64,000 bases of DNA, from assembly GCF_900143005.1 (NCBI RefSeq), contig NZ_FRCS01000006.1:186001-250000 (forward strand). Reading direction: 5' to 3'. The stretch is from Cryptosporangium aurantiacum (lineage in GTDB: Bacteria > Actinomycetota > Actinomycetes > Mycobacteriales > Cryptosporangiaceae). The notes beneath the pieces are model-generated. The model was not told where the DNA came from, searched no databases, and saw only the letters and a list, made by a program, of their open reading frames with translations. Below, in pieces: positions 17,223-26,063 of this stretch. A program made the translations under genes and the position numbers. Numbering within the stretch: position 1 is the stretch's first letter; every line of letters begins with the position of its first letter.

Positions 17223-17762
17223 ATGGCTTTCGACACCTTCATCGCCTACGTCGGGGTGTATCGCAAGGTCGAGGACGCCGAGGCGGACTACGACCTGGTG
17301 AAGGATCTGCACCACAAAGCGGGCTTGATCGACGCCTATGACGCCGCCGTGGTGGAACGACGCGCCAACGGCAAAACGAAGATCGTCAAGAAGCACGAGA
17401 CCCCGACCCGCGTCGGCGGGGTGCTGGGCAGCGGCTTCGGCCTCGCCACCGGCCTGGTCGTCGCGCTGTTCCCGTTCGCCGCGATCGGCGGCGGCCTCCT
17501 CGCGGCCACCACCGCCGGGGGCGCCGCGCTGGGGGCGCTGGCCGGCCACGCCGCGGCCGGGATGAGTCGCAACGACCTCAAGGAACTCGGCGAACACCTG
17601 GACGCCGGAACCGCCGGGCTGGTGGTCATCGCCGTGTCCGACATGGCGTCGAAGGTCGAGCGCGAGATGCGCCGCGCCGAGAAGCTCGAGGCCAAACAGC
17701 TCAAGGCCGACACCGCCGAGATCGAGCAGGACGCGAAGGCCGCCGGCGCCGGGCAGGGTTAG
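17223..17762 (+). CDS. DUF1269-like membrane-associated protein
   Basis: The 179-residue protein has a ferredoxin-like first part (FDTFIAYVGVYRKVEDAEAD, DLVKDLHHKAGLIDAYDAAV), a glycine-rich hydrophobic hairpin (GSGFGLATGLVVALFPFAAI, GGGLLAATTAGGAALGALAG), a second globular part (LGEHLDAGTAGLVVIAVSD) and a charged coiled C-terminus. This matches DUF1269-type proteins, whose function is unknown. AGGAGGACGGAA directly precedes the ATG at 17223 and decides the start, though the frame is open from 17055. The next gene begins 4 nt after the stop. Confidence 0.72.
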   Translation: MAFDTFIAYVGVYRKVEDAEADYDLVKDLHHKAGLIDAYDAAVVERRANGKTKIVKKHETPTRVGGVLGSGFGLATGLVVALFPFAAIGGGLLAATTAGGAALGALAGHAAAGMSRNDLKELGEHLDAGTAGLVVIAVSDMASKVEREMRRAEKLEAKQLKADTAEIEQDAKAAGAGQG

Positions 17763-17766
17763 CGCA

Positions 17767-18486
17767 GTGCCCGGCTGGCGACCGGAAGCTATCGCGGTGG
17801 CTGTTCTCGCGGCGCACAACGTCGTCGGCCACCGGCTGTTGTCGGCACCGGCCGACGCCGCGTCGAACCTGGCTTCGGCCGCCGGGCTCACCGCTTTCGC
17901 CCACCGGAGCGGGTGCAGCCGGGGCGATCTGGGCATCGACCGTGCGGACGTCCGCAGCGGGTTGCGGACGGGCCTCGGCGCGGCCGCGCTGGCGACCGGA
18001 ATGGTCGCCGCGGCGGTCGCGTTGCCGGCCTTCCGCCGGTTCTTCGACGACGCCCGCGTCCGCGACGTCAGGCGCGCGGAGGCCGCGTACCACCTCGTGG
18101 TCCGGATCCCGCTGGCGACCGCGCTCGCCGAGGAGTTGCTGTTCCGCGGAGCGCTGCTCGCGCTGTTCCGGCGACGACGTTCGGACACGGCGGCGGTGGT
18201 GTGGACATCGCTGCTGTTCGGCGCCTGGCACGTGCTCCCGACGTTGGACCACTACGACGGCAACGCCGTGAGCGAGACGATCGCCGACCGTGCGCGGGGG
18301 CGGCGGCTCGCCGTGGCGGCCACCGGGTTGTCGACCACCGGCGCGGGCGTCGTCTTCGCCGTGTTGCGGCTGCGTTCGCGGAGCGTGCTGGCTCCGGTCC
18401 TGACGCACGCGGCGATCAACATCGCGTCCTATCTCGCGGCCCGAACCGTGACCCGGGCCCATGGCTTGACTGACGGGGGCCGGTGA
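17767..18486 (+). CDS. CPBP-family intramembrane protease
   Basis: The 239-residue multi-pass protein carries the Abi/CPBP motifs: LAEELLFRGALLALFRRR (the EExxxR catalytic motif), SLLFGAWHVLPT (second motif with His) and VLTHAAINIASYLAA (third motif with His and Asn). The family cleaves within membranes; in actinomycetes targets are mostly unknown. It starts with GTG at 17767, 4 nt after the DUF1269-like gene, and its stop overlaps the next start by 4 nt, so three genes form one transcript. Confidence 0.88.
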   Translation: MPGWRPEAIAVAVLAAHNVVGHRLLSAPADAASNLASAAGLTAFAHRSGCSRGDLGIDRADVRSGLRTGLGAAALATGMVAAAVALPAFRRFFDDARVRDVRRAEAAYHLVVRIPLATALAEELLFRGALLALFRRRRSDTAAVVWTSLLFGAWHVLPTLDHYDGNAVSETIADRARGRRLAVAATGLSTTGAGVVFAVLRLRSRSVLAPVLTHAAINIASYLAARTVTRAHGLTDGGR

Positions 18487-20501
18487 TGCGGCGATTCAAC
18501 GGCAAGCTCGCCGAGGTGAGCTGGGCGGATGGTGCGCGACGCGTGGCGCGGTGGCTCAATCCGCTGGTGGCCTCGCCGGCGGCGCCGCTGGAGACCGTGG
18601 CGGCCTTGAACGGCTTGGGTCCTTCGCTCATGCCGCGGACATCGGCGCTCGCGGGTACGGCGATGGGGCTCAGCACGCTCGGGGCGCGGGTGTGCGCTCT
18701 GGCCGCCGAGCAGCTTACTCGAGCGGTGGCGCCGGACGACGCCGCGTTCGGCCGGCGGCTGGTGGCACGGGCCGTGATCGGCGCGACGGGGGCGGCGCTG
18801 GCGGGGCTGCCGCAGCGAGACGGTCAGCGGCTGTGGGTGGCGTCGCTGCGGTCGGCGGGGTGGCTGCTGGCGGCGGGGGCTGCTGGTGGCGCCGTCCACG
18901 ACCTCGGCCGACGCGTCCAGGAGGTGTATCCGGCCAGCCGTGCGATCCGGCCGGTGGCCGTCAGCAGCGCCCTCACCGGTGGGCTGCTGTGGTGGGGTAC
19001 CCGGCGGCTGCGAGCGCGGGAAGCTGCCGTGGCGCATTGGCCGGTCCCGCAGACCACTACCGTCCCGTCGACCGTCGCCAGTTTCCTGGCGGTGACGTCG
19101 GTGGCGACCGGCCTGTCCAGAGGATTCCTCTACACCCGTGGCGCGCTGGAGTCGTACTTCGGACCGGAGCCCTCCAAACGAGTCGTGGCCCGCTTGGTCA
19201 ACGCCGGTCTGTGGACTGCGGGCGCGAGCGCGCTCTACAACGCCGGGGTCGCCTGGGTCGGCCGCGCCAACGAGAAGGTCGAACCGGCCTACGCGACGCC
19301 GCCGGGCACCGCGCTGGTGTCCGGCAGTCCCCCCAGCCTGCTGCCGTTCACGGACCTCGGCATGCAGGGCCGCCGCCACGTCACCGACGTGGTCACCCCG
19401 ACGCTGATCCACGAGGTGATGGGAGAGGAGCCTGCGGCGCACCCGATCCGGGTCTACGTCGGATTCAACAGCGAGCCGCTGTACTCCAGCGGTCGGGCCG
19501 AACTGGCCCTGGCCGAGTTGGAGCGGACCGGCGCCTTCGACCGCTCCCACCTGTTGCTGATCTGCCCGACGGGCACCGGGTGGGTCGACCCGACGCTGGT
19601 CGAGGCCGCCGAGTTCCTGACCCGCGGCGACCTGGCCACCTGCAGCATCCAGTACGGCCGCTCCCCGTCGTTCGTGTCGATCCAGAAGCTGGCTCTCGGG
19701 CGGCATCAGTTCCGCCTGTTGCTGTGGGGAGTCAAACAGCGGCTGGCCGAACGCCCGCCGGAACGGCGTCCCCGGGTGCTGATCTTCGGCGAGAGCCTGG
19801 GGGCCTGGGCCAGCTCAGACGTGGTGATGTTCCAGGGTGTCGGCGGTCTCGACCACTACGGGATCGACCGCGCGCTATGGGTGGGCCTGCCGTGGCTGGC
19901 CAAGTGGTCCCGCAGCGGCATGATCCGCGGGAGCAGCACGCTGGTGCCGGCCGGAACCGTGGGCGTCTTCGACTGTCACCAGCAGCTCGCCGACCTGGAC
20001 GACGAGCAGCGCGCCCGCTTGCGGGTGACGATCCTGTCCCACGACAACGATCCGATCGCCGTACTGGGATCCGACCTGCTGGTCGAGCGGCCCTGGTGGC
20101 TGGCCGACGGGCAGCGGGGCCGTGGCGTCCCCCAGCAGATGCACTGGCGGCCACTGGTGACGTTCGTGCAGACCGCGGTCGACGCGGCCAACGCGATGGT
20201 CTGCGTGCCCGGCGAGTTCGGCTCGTTCGGGCACGACTACCGCGCCGACATGGTCCGCTTCGTTCAGCACGCCTACCAGCTCCGCCCGAGCAGCGAGGAG
20301 CAGATCAGCCGGGTCGAACGAGCGCTGCGATCCCTCGACCTGGAACGCGCCCGGCGGATCGACGCCGCCCATCCGCATGCCGCCCCGCTCCCGCCGGTGC
20401 GCCGCGCCGCCGATCAGGACGCCCCCGACGGTGTGCCGCTCCGCGCACGCCGCACCCGCGGTGCCCAGTGGCTGGCCGGCCGACGACACGCCCCGGCCTG
20501 A
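18483..20501 (+). CDS. Alpha/beta-hydrolase family membrane protein (DUF2319/Abhydrolase_9 type)
   Basis: The 672-residue protein has an N-terminal half with about four to five hydrophobic segments (GLGPSLMPRTSALAGTAMGL typical of this family) and a C-terminal hydrolase with the nucleophile elbow RVLIFGESLGAWASSD. Other family marks are HLLLICPTGTGWVDP, AEFLTRGDLATCSIQYGRSP and TILSHDNDPIAVLG, which may carry the acid. Starts are GTG at 18483 or ATG at 18486, both overlapping the protease stop. The substrate is unknown; a lipid or envelope ester is plausible from the membrane location. The stop converges with the DUF4190 gene. Confidence 0.85.
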   Translation: MMRRFNGKLAEVSWADGARRVARWLNPLVASPAAPLETVAALNGLGPSLMPRTSALAGTAMGLSTLGARVCALAAEQLTRAVAPDDAAFGRRLVARAVIGATGAALAGLPQRDGQRLWVASLRSAGWLLAAGAAGGAVHDLGRRVQEVYPASRAIRPVAVSSALTGGLLWWGTRRLRAREAAVAHWPVPQTTTVPSTVASFLAVTSVATGLSRGFLYTRGALESYFGPEPSKRVVARLVNAGLWTAGASALYNAGVAWVGRANEKVEPAYATPPGTALVSGSPPSLLPFTDLGMQGRRHVTDVVTPTLIHEVMGEEPAAHPIRVYVGFNSEPLYSSGRAELALAELERTGAFDRSHLLLICPTGTGWVDPTLVEAAEFLTRGDLATCSIQYGRSPSFVSIQKLALGRHQFRLLLWGVKQRLAERPPERRPRVLIFGESLGAWASSDVVMFQGVGGLDHYGIDRALWVGLPWLAKWSRSGMIRGSSTLVPAGTVGVFDCHQQLADLDDEQRARLRVTILSHDNDPIAVLGSDLLVERPWWLADGQRGRGVPQQMHWRPLVTFVQTAVDAANAMVCVPGEFGSFGHDYRADMVRFVQHAYQLRPSSEEQISRVERALRSLDLERARRIDAAHPHAAPLPPVRRAADQDAPDGVPLRARRTRGAQWLAGRRHAPA

Positions 20502-20522
20502 CGCCCCAGGTGCTGTCGGCGA

Positions 20523-20846
20523 TCAGCGGCCGGACGTCAAGAACCCGACGACGTTGACGACCACGATGATCCCGCAAACGATGCCGAACGAGATCCAGCC
20601 GATCTTGATGCCGACCCGCGCGAGGCCGTCGCCGTCCTCCCCGGTCTCACGGATCTGCTTCCGCGCGACGTGGCCGAGTATCGCGCCGACGAAGCCGAAC
20701 AGGCCCAAGCACATCGTGACCGACACGATCGAGGCGATCAGCGACGCGAGGGCCAGCTTGTTCTTCGGTCTCGGCGCGTAACCCGGAGGCGGATAGCCGG
20801 GTGGCGGGGCGTCGCTGGGGTGGCCCGGTGGGGGTTGGTAGGTCAC
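20523..20846 (-). CDS. DUF4190-type membrane protein with proline-rich N-terminus
   Basis: The 107-residue protein has a proline/tyrosine-rich cytosolic start (PPPGHPSDAPPPGYPPPGYA) followed by two membrane helices (LASLIASIVSVTMCLGLFGF and SFGIVCGIIVVVNVVGFLTS), with the GAILGHVARKQIRETGEDGD segment typical of DUF4190. The function is unknown. It stands alone on the minus strand, between the convergent hydrolase gene and a two-component pair. Confidence 0.82.
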   Translation of the reverse strand: MTYQPPPGHPSDAPPPGYPPPGYAPRPKNKLALASLIASIVSVTMCLGLFGFVGAILGHVARKQIRETGEDGDGLARVGIKIGWISFGIVCGIIVVVNVVGFLTSGR

Positions 20847-20876
20847 CGCGACTGCATATCACAGCCTGCGGCGGCG

Positions 20877-21524
20877 TCATCGGGACAAGCCGGCTTTGAT
20901 CGCGAGGATGGCGGCGCGCACACGATCGCGGCTGCCGGTCTTGGCCAGCACGTTGGCGACGTGAGTCTTGACCGTGCTCATCGACAGGTGGAGCTGCCGG
21001 GCGATCTCGTCGTTGTTGAGCCCCGACCCGATCAGGGTGAGCACGTCGGTCTCCCGGGCGGTCAGCCGGTACGGCGTCAGATCGACGCCGGTCGCCGGAC
21101 CGGTCGAGCGGATCCGCTCCAGCACCGCCCCGGTGACCTCGGCGGAGAGGATCGCCTCGCCGGCCTCGACGGCGCGCACCGCGGCGATCAGGTCACGGGC
21201 ACTGCAGCGCTTGAGCAGGAACCCGCGCGCGCCCGCGGCGATGGCGTCCAGCACGTACGTGTCGTCGTCGAAGGTGGTGACGATGATGACGTCGGGAGCG
21301 TGCGGGATGCCGGCCAGCTCGCGCGTGGCCGCCAAGCCGTCGAGGACCGGCATCCGGATGTCGACGAGGGCAAGGTCGATCCGGGAGTCACGGCGGACGG
21401 CGTCGAGGAGCTGCCGGCCGTCGGCGACCTCGGCGGCGACCTGAATGTCCGGCTGGGAGCGCAGGATCAGGCTGAAGCCGTCGCGAACCAGCTCCTGGTC
21501 GTCGGCGATCGCGACACGAATCAT
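20877..21524 (-). CDS. NarL/DesR-type response regulator
   Basis: The 215-residue protein has a receiver domain (RVAIADDQELVRDGF with the acidic pocket, phospho-acceptor Asp in LALVDIRMPVLDG, Lys in GFLLKRCS) and a C-terminal LuxR helix-turn-helix (LTARETDVLTLIGSGLNNDE, LSMSTVKTHVANVLAKTGSR). Its start overlaps the stop of the sensor kinase gene by 4 nt, so the two form a cognate pair. No obvious target gene is transcribed with them. Confidence 0.93.
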   Translation of the reverse strand: MIRVAIADDQELVRDGFSLILRSQPDIQVAAEVADGRQLLDAVRRDSRIDLALVDIRMPVLDGLAATRELAGIPHAPDVIIVTTFDDDTYVLDAIAAGARGFLLKRCSARDLIAAVRAVEAGEAILSAEVTGAVLERIRSTGPATGVDLTPYRLTARETDVLTLIGSGLNNDEIARQLHLSMSTVKTHVANVLAKTGSRDRVRAAILAIKAGLSR

Positions 21525-22687
21525 GATTTCGCCACCGGCAGGCTGACCTCCAGGAGCGTGCCACCCCCGGGCCGCTCGGTCTGTTGCCAGCTACCGCCGA
21601 GAGCGCCGACGCGTTCGGAGATGCCGAGCAGACCCGAGCCGCGTGCCGGTGCCTCGGGTGGGCCGACGCCGTCGTCGCTGATCCGCAGGCGGGCGTTGGC
21701 GCCGACGCGCACCAGTTCGACCCAGGCAGCGGTGGCGCCGGCGTGCCGGGCGACGTTCGTGAGGGCCTCTTGGGTGATGCGGTACGCGGCCAGCGCGCCG
21801 ACCTCGTCCAGGCCCGGCTCGGCGTCCAGATGGACGTGCACCGTCACGCCTTGATGCCGTAGCGGCTGAGCGAGCAGTTCGTCGATGTCGGACAGGCGCG
21901 GCGGTTGGCTCACCGCGATTGCCGCGCTCGGGTCGCGCAGGTGCACGACCAGCGTGTCGAGGTCTCGCAGTGCGGTGCGGCCGCTGTCCGCGATCCGCTG
22001 CAGCGCGACTGCCGGGTCGGAGCTCAGCTGGCCGGCCTCGGCCTGGACGACCATCGCGGTGACGTGGTGGCCGACCACGTCGTGCAACTCACGGGCCAGG
22101 TTCGTGCGCTGTTCCAGCCACGCCGCCTGACCGCGCAGCTCGGCCGCTTCCCGGGAGACGGCGTAGCCCCGCGACCACGATCGCAACAGCGTCGCCGCGA
22201 GGTAGCCGACCACGACGAAGACGAACGGCTGCTCGTACAGTCCGCGCTGATGAACCATCGCGATGGCGAGCGCACCGGCGGCGCCGGCGAATCCGCCCAC
22301 CCACCCCAGCCAGGGACGCCGGGCAGGGTCCCGGCCGGTCGACAGGAACACGAAGGCCGCCACCGCCGTGCCCAGCTGCACGGACTCGCCGGTGCTCACG
22401 AGGGCCACGAACGCGGCGCAGGCCGCGAAGATCAGCGCCTGGTAGCCGGGGAGCACGGCCACGGCCGCCACGCTGGCGGGTAACACGAGCCACAACCAGA
22501 CTGTCGGTACCGACACTCCCCCGTCGACGGTCGAGATCACGGCCACGACGATCAGGCCGGCCGCCAGGTAGGCGACCGTGCGTACACGCTCAGGGGTGAG
22601 GACCACCCGTTCAGTCTCGGCGATCGGCGCGAGCGTCGACCAGGTACCGGGGTACCGGATCGCGCGGACCGATCGGCACCACAGCAC
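21521..22687 (-). CDS. Sensor histidine kinase, HisKA_3 type
   Basis: The 388-residue protein has about five membrane helices in the N-terminal half, then a HisKA_3 phospho-acceptor (NLARELHDVVGHHVTAMVVQ with His in LHDVV) and a HATPase domain (QEALTNVARHAGATAAWVEL, RISDDGVGPPEAP, GSGLLGISERVGALGG). It would phosphorylate the overlapping response regulator. The start is uncertain: GTG at 22606 just before the first membrane helix is an alternative to 22687. No recognisable extracellular sensor domain is present, so sensing is probably within the membrane. Confidence 0.9.
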   Translation of the reverse strand: MLWCRSVRAIRYPGTWSTLAPIAETERVVLTPERVRTVAYLAAGLIVVAVISTVDGGVSVPTVWLWLVLPASVAAVAVLPGYQALIFAACAAFVALVSTGESVQLGTAVAAFVFLSTGRDPARRPWLGWVGGFAGAAGALAIAMVHQRGLYEQPFVFVVVGYLAATLLRSWSRGYAVSREAAELRGQAAWLEQRTNLARELHDVVGHHVTAMVVQAEAGQLSSDPAVALQRIADSGRTALRDLDTLVVHLRDPSAAIAVSQPPRLSDIDELLAQPLRHQGVTVHVHLDAEPGLDEVGALAAYRITQEALTNVARHAGATAAWVELVRVGANARLRISDDGVGPPEAPARGSGLLGISERVGALGGSWQQTERPGGGTLLEVSLPVAKS

Positions 22688-22725
22688 GTTCCCTCCGCAC
22701 GGCCCGGAGCACGACTGTTCAGAGC

Positions 22726-23310
22726 ATGACTCTTGTCGACGCCCCGTCCCTCCTCCGGGTCGGTCCTCTCCTCACCGTTCCCAACGGCATCACGGTCGTC
22801 CGCACGCTGGCCGCCGTGGTTGCCGGTGTCGTCGCCGTCGTCTGCGCCTCGATGACGCTGCTCGTCGTGGCCTACGGCGTCTACTGGCTCGGCGACATGC
22901 TCGACGGCTGGGCCGCCCGCCGGCTCGACCAAGAGACCAGGGCGGGCGCTGTCCTCGACATCGTCAGCGACCGCGCGTGCACCGCCGTGCTCTGCGTGGG
23001 CCTGGTCGTCCTGGTGCCCAATACGGCGGTCGTCGCTTCGGTGTTCCTGCCCTCGTTCATGGTGCTGGACACCATGCTCTCGCTGGCGTTCCTGTGCTGG
23101 CCCGTGGTCAGCCCCAACTACTTCCACCTGGTCGATCGGCGCGTGTGGGCGCTGAACTGGTCGCCGGCGGCGAAGGCCCTCAACACCGCCGGGGTCATCG
23201 GCGCGGTCGCAGTCGGGCAGTACCAGTGGGCGCTGGTGCTGGCGCTCGCGGTGCTCGTGGTCAAGCTGTGGTCCGCCGTCGCGGTGGCCAGGCTGCTCGA
23301 CCGGCCGTGA
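22726..23310 (+). CDS. CDP-alcohol phosphatidyltransferase family protein
   Basis: The 194-residue multi-pass protein contains the CDP-alcohol phosphotransferase signature D-G-x2-A-R-x8-G-x3-D-x3-D as LDGWAARRLDQETRAGAVLD plus IVSDR. The family exchanges CMP for an alcohol to make phospholipids (phosphatidylglycerol phosphate, phosphatidylinositol phosphate and others); the alcohol cannot be told from the motif. It starts with ATG at 22726 and its stop overlaps the GTG start of the next gene (GTGA), so they are translationally coupled. Confidence 0.88.
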   Translation: MTLVDAPSLLRVGPLLTVPNGITVVRTLAAVVAGVVAVVCASMTLLVVAYGVYWLGDMLDGWAARRLDQETRAGAVLDIVSDRACTAVLCVGLVVLVPNTAVVASVFLPSFMVLDTMLSLAFLCWPVVSPNYFHLVDRRVWALNWSPAAKALNTAGVIGAVAVGQYQWALVLALAVLVVKLWSAVAVARLLDRP

Positions 23311-23777
23311 CCGCTCTCCTCGAGGCGATGACGACGCTCGGCTACGGGCTCGCCTCGGCTCTCGTGCCGGTCGTGAACGCCGAGGCCTACGCTGTGCTCG
23401 CCGCGCACCACACCGGCCACACCGTCGTCCTCATCGTCGAGCTGGCGTTCGGGCAGACCGCAGGCAAACTGCTGCTGTTCGAAGCCGCGCGGCGCGGAAC
23501 GGGGCGACTGAACCAGAGGCTCGCGCGGCGGGCCCGATCGGGCCGCGCGCGGGCCCGCGCCGCTCGATGGACCGAACCGCTACGGCGCTGGCTCTCCGGC
23601 CGCCGCACCGGCCTACCGACCGTGTTCGTCTCCGCTGCGGTCGGGGTTCCGCCGCTCGCCCTCGTGAGCCTCGCCGCAGGGCCCGCGGGCCTTCGCCGCT
23701 GGGAGTTCGCCACCGCGTGCTTCGTGGGACGGGTGATCCGATTCGCCGCCCTCGTCCTGCCCACAACTCTCGTCTGA
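23307..23777 (+). CDS. Small VTT/YqaA-like membrane protein
   Basis: The 156-residue protein starts with GTG at 23307 overlapping the preceding stop. Features reminiscent of the YqaA/DedA (VTT) group are ELAFGQTAGKLLLFEAARRG, TVFVSAAVGVPPLALVSLAA and RRWEFATACFVGRVIRFAAL, where the final Gly-Arg within a helix is typical. It is shorter than DedA and has three to four hydrophobic segments with a basic middle loop. VTT proteins move or flip lipids, which would suit the coupled phospholipid synthase, but this is inference from family and context. Confidence 0.7.
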   Translation: MTALLEAMTTLGYGLASALVPVVNAEAYAVLAAHHTGHTVVLIVELAFGQTAGKLLLFEAARRGTGRLNQRLARRARSGRARARAARWTEPLRRWLSGRRTGLPTVFVSAAVGVPPLALVSLAAGPAGLRRWEFATACFVGRVIRFAALVLPTTLV

Positions 23778-23786
23778 CGCCTGAGG

Positions 23787-25184
23787 TCAGGGCGCCAGGT
23801 CGAGATAGGCCGCGCCGTCGCCGATCAGCCGTCGCAGCGCGTGGAAGCCCGCTGTGGTCAGCAACTGCTCAGGATCCGTGTCCCGCGGGCTCGTGCGCCC
23901 GATCCGCTCCAGGTGCCCGCTCAGCGCCGCGACGGCGTCCCACAGGGATCTCCACTGCCCGGCGGCCTGCCAGAACAGGCTGTCGTGCGGGCCGAGCAGC
24001 GTGACCTCACGATGCCCCGGCACACCGAGGAGGTACATCAGGCGATCGTTCGGGTAGTCACCCAAGCCGTGCAGGAGCGGCTGCAGCCGATACCGGGCGG
24101 CAAACGCGCGGGCCTGCGTCGTGCCGGGCCGCACGTCGAGGATCAGGCCGCGCTCGATCAACGAGTCCAGCGTCCGCCGGGCGTCGGGCACGCCAGCGCC
24201 GACCGCCTCCGCGGCCACCGCGTCCGAGGTCAGCAGACGGTGGGAATCGCCGGCCTCGAGGCCCCGGGCGAGATCCCAGAGACGCGCCTCGCCGGGAGTG
24301 AGCAGGTGCTCGTCGGCGCCCACCCTGACCTGCCGGCCGAGCAGGTCGTTGCCCGCCGGCCCGTAGAGCGGGCCACCGTCGTGGCCGACCGCGAACAGCC
24401 ACCCGTGTGCGCCCCGATGGCCGGGATCGGCCACCCACCGGACGACGCCGGCGGTCGGTCCGGTCGGGTCGTCCGGCCGCACCAGAAATCGCAGCACCTC
24501 GTGCGGGTCCTCGGCGGTGGCCGGGTCGATCGGCTCGGCCGGCGGCAGCGCTCTCGGTTCCCGCGGCACCACCGCTTCGTCCGTGGCCGGCTGCAGCGCG
24601 GCCGACCACGAGCTGATCAACTCGGGTAGCGCCTGGACCGTCATGGCCAGGCGGTGGCCGTCCTCGTACGGGATCACGGCCTCGACCTTCGGCACCGACT
24701 GCGGGGCCAGCACCGCCGCGGCCAGCGAGGGGGTAGCGCCCGACCATCGCCAGATCTCGTAGGCGATCGCGGGCACGGTGATCCAGGCCCTGTTCAGGTC
24801 GGCGAACAGGCCGATCCGGCCGGGCAGTCCGATCCGGAACTGCGACCACGGGCCGGTCGGCTGGTTGCCGAGGCCGTGCGCCAGCGGCACCAACCGGTGG
24901 CGGTAGGCAAAATCCGGATAGTCGGCCGGGTCGGTGGGCAGCGGCACGAGCAGCCCACGCTGCCGCAACCGGTCAACCGCGCGGCCCGCGTCGGGCACCT
25001 GCTCAGTAGCGGCCAGCTCGGCTTCGGTGTGCAGGGCGGTGCCGTTGCCGCTAGCGCGGTGGGCGAGCAGCCAGACCGCGTACTCCGCGGCGTCCACCAC
25101 GACGGTGCTGGTGCCGAGTCGGAGCTGGATGACCGGCTCGGCGCTGTGCAGTGGGCCGTGATGGTGCCCGACCGGCGCCAGCAC
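23787..25184 (-). CDS. Uncharacterised protein with two related internal repeats
   Basis: The 465-residue protein, from GTG 25184 with a G-rich ribosome site, belongs to no family I recognise. Two segments resemble each other: AEYAVWLLAHRASGNG through DAGRAVDRLRQRGLLVPLPT and YRHRLVPLAHGLGNQPTGPW, then about 260 residues later GEARLWDLARGLEAGD, PDARRTLDSLIERGLILDVR and ARYRLQPLLHGLGDYPNDRL. Each begins with a short region that could be a PqqD-like winged helix. There are no membrane segments. A 38-residue peptide gene ends 4 nt upstream and is certainly co-transcribed. A stop-free extension to 25451 covers that gene and lacks a start signal. Confidence 0.7.
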   Translation of the reverse strand: MLAPVGHHHGPLHSAEPVIQLRLGTSTVVVDAAEYAVWLLAHRASGNGTALHTEAELAATEQVPDAGRAVDRLRQRGLLVPLPTDPADYPDFAYRHRLVPLAHGLGNQPTGPWSQFRIGLPGRIGLFADLNRAWITVPAIAYEIWRWSGATPSLAAAVLAPQSVPKVEAVIPYEDGHRLAMTVQALPELISSWSAALQPATDEAVVPREPRALPPAEPIDPATAEDPHEVLRFLVRPDDPTGPTAGVVRWVADPGHRGAHGWLFAVGHDGGPLYGPAGNDLLGRQVRVGADEHLLTPGEARLWDLARGLEAGDSHRLLTSDAVAAEAVGAGVPDARRTLDSLIERGLILDVRPGTTQARAFAARYRLQPLLHGLGDYPNDRLMYLLGVPGHREVTLLGPHDSLFWQAAGQWRSLWDAVAALSGHLERIGRTSPRDTDPEQLLTTAGFHALRRLIGDGAAYLDLAP

Positions 25185-25188
25185 GGGC

Positions 25189-25305
25189 TCACGCCCCCCC
25201 GTTGTCGGGAATGCGCTCTTCGCGGATCTCCAGGTCGAGGGCCAACCAGGTCTGGAACTCCTCAGCCGAGTGCATCCGCATCCGGTTGAGCAGGTTGCCG
25301 GGCAT
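25189..25305 (-). CDS. 38-residue peptide upstream of the two-repeat protein
   Basis: An ATG at 25305, preceded by GGAGGA 9-10 nt upstream, opens a 38-codon frame, MPGNLLNRMRMHSAEEFQTW then LALDLEIREERIPDNGGA, stopping at 25189. It is 4 nt before the GTG of the two-repeat gene, and GC-rich third positions support coding. It is acidic and amphipathic with a Gly-Gly-Ala end. Possible roles are a small partner protein, a leader peptide that couples translation, or a precursor of a modified peptide; no modifying enzyme is adjacent. Confidence 0.55.
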   Translation of the reverse strand: MPGNLLNRMRMHSAEEFQTWLALDLEIREERIPDNGGA

Positions 25306-25512
25306 GAGTGACGCTCCTCCGCGATCAGGTACCGCCGGCCGCTCGAGCACGACCGTCCGAACCCTAATCCTCGATCGGCGAGACGGCCGCTCGTCGCACG
25401 CTCGCCACCTGAGCCGACGGGCAAGGTTCCCGCAAGGTCGATCGCGCACACTGCGCCCGGCGGAAGCCTCGGCCCTCAGCCCGGAACTCGTCGACCGACC
25501 GGAGGACCACCC

Positions 25513-25908
25513 ATGTCACTGCGCAGCAGGATCCTCACCGCGCTCGCCCTCGTCGCCGGCCTCGTCGGGAGCTCACTCCTCGGCTCCCCGGCGTCGGCGG
25601 CCCGGGCGGACTGCTACAACTACCCCGGCACGATCTGCCTCACCGAGAACAGCAGCTGGGGAGGTCAGGTCTGGCGGCAGTACCCGTCCCAGATCGTCGG
25701 CTGCCGGAGCCTGGCGCCGGACGGATTCAACAACGAGGCCACCCTGGCGGCCAACCTGACCTCCAGCAGCATCGGCCTGTACCTCTACGACAACTCCAAC
25801 TGCACGGGAGCGAGCCGGTACCTCGCCTCGGGTAGCTCGGCGAATCTGGCCGCCGCTTCGGTGAACTTCAACGACAAGGCCAGCTCGCTCCGCGTCGTCT
25901 ACTTCTAG
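25513..25908 (+). CDS. Secreted peptidase inhibitor family I36-like protein
   Basis: The 131-residue protein has a signal peptide (RILTALALVAGLVGSSLLGS, cleavage after PASAA) and a mature beta-rich domain with CYNYPGTICLTENSSWGGQV, QIVGCRSLAPDGFNNEATLA and FNDKASSLRVVYF, the gamma-crystallin-like pattern of the SMPI/I36 family, including four cysteines. Such proteins inhibit metalloproteases or act as general secreted crystallin-fold proteins. It diverges from the 38-residue peptide gene. ATG at 25513 follows a GGAGGACC ribosome site. Confidence 0.85.
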   Translation: MSLRSRILTALALVAGLVGSSLLGSPASAARADCYNYPGTICLTENSSWGGQVWRQYPSQIVGCRSLAPDGFNNEATLAANLTSSSIGLYLYDNSNCTGASRYLASGSSANLAAASVNFNDKASSLRVVYF

Positions 25909-26063
25909 ACCCTGGGTTTCCCGGGCGGCCAGCCCGTCGCCTACCGGGGCGGCGGGCTGACCCGGCATCCATCAATCGGTTGATCGGCGAGCCCACCTCG
26001 CCTCGTGCCGGGCGTAACTGCGTGGTCGATTCGGCGCCGGGCCGTGGACGAGACGCTTCTGGC

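Noticed and set aside
18551-20557. 668-codon plus-strand frame within the alpha/beta-hydrolase gene
   Set aside because: It is Arg/Gly-rich with no domains, a +1-shifted shadow of the hydrolase, which has family motifs and a translational overlap with its upstream gene.
25306-25451. N-terminal extension of the two-repeat protein up to 25451
   Set aside because: The extension is Ser/Cys/Arg-rich and covers the 38-residue peptide gene in another frame; the GTG at 25184 directly follows that gene and has a G-rich ribosome site.
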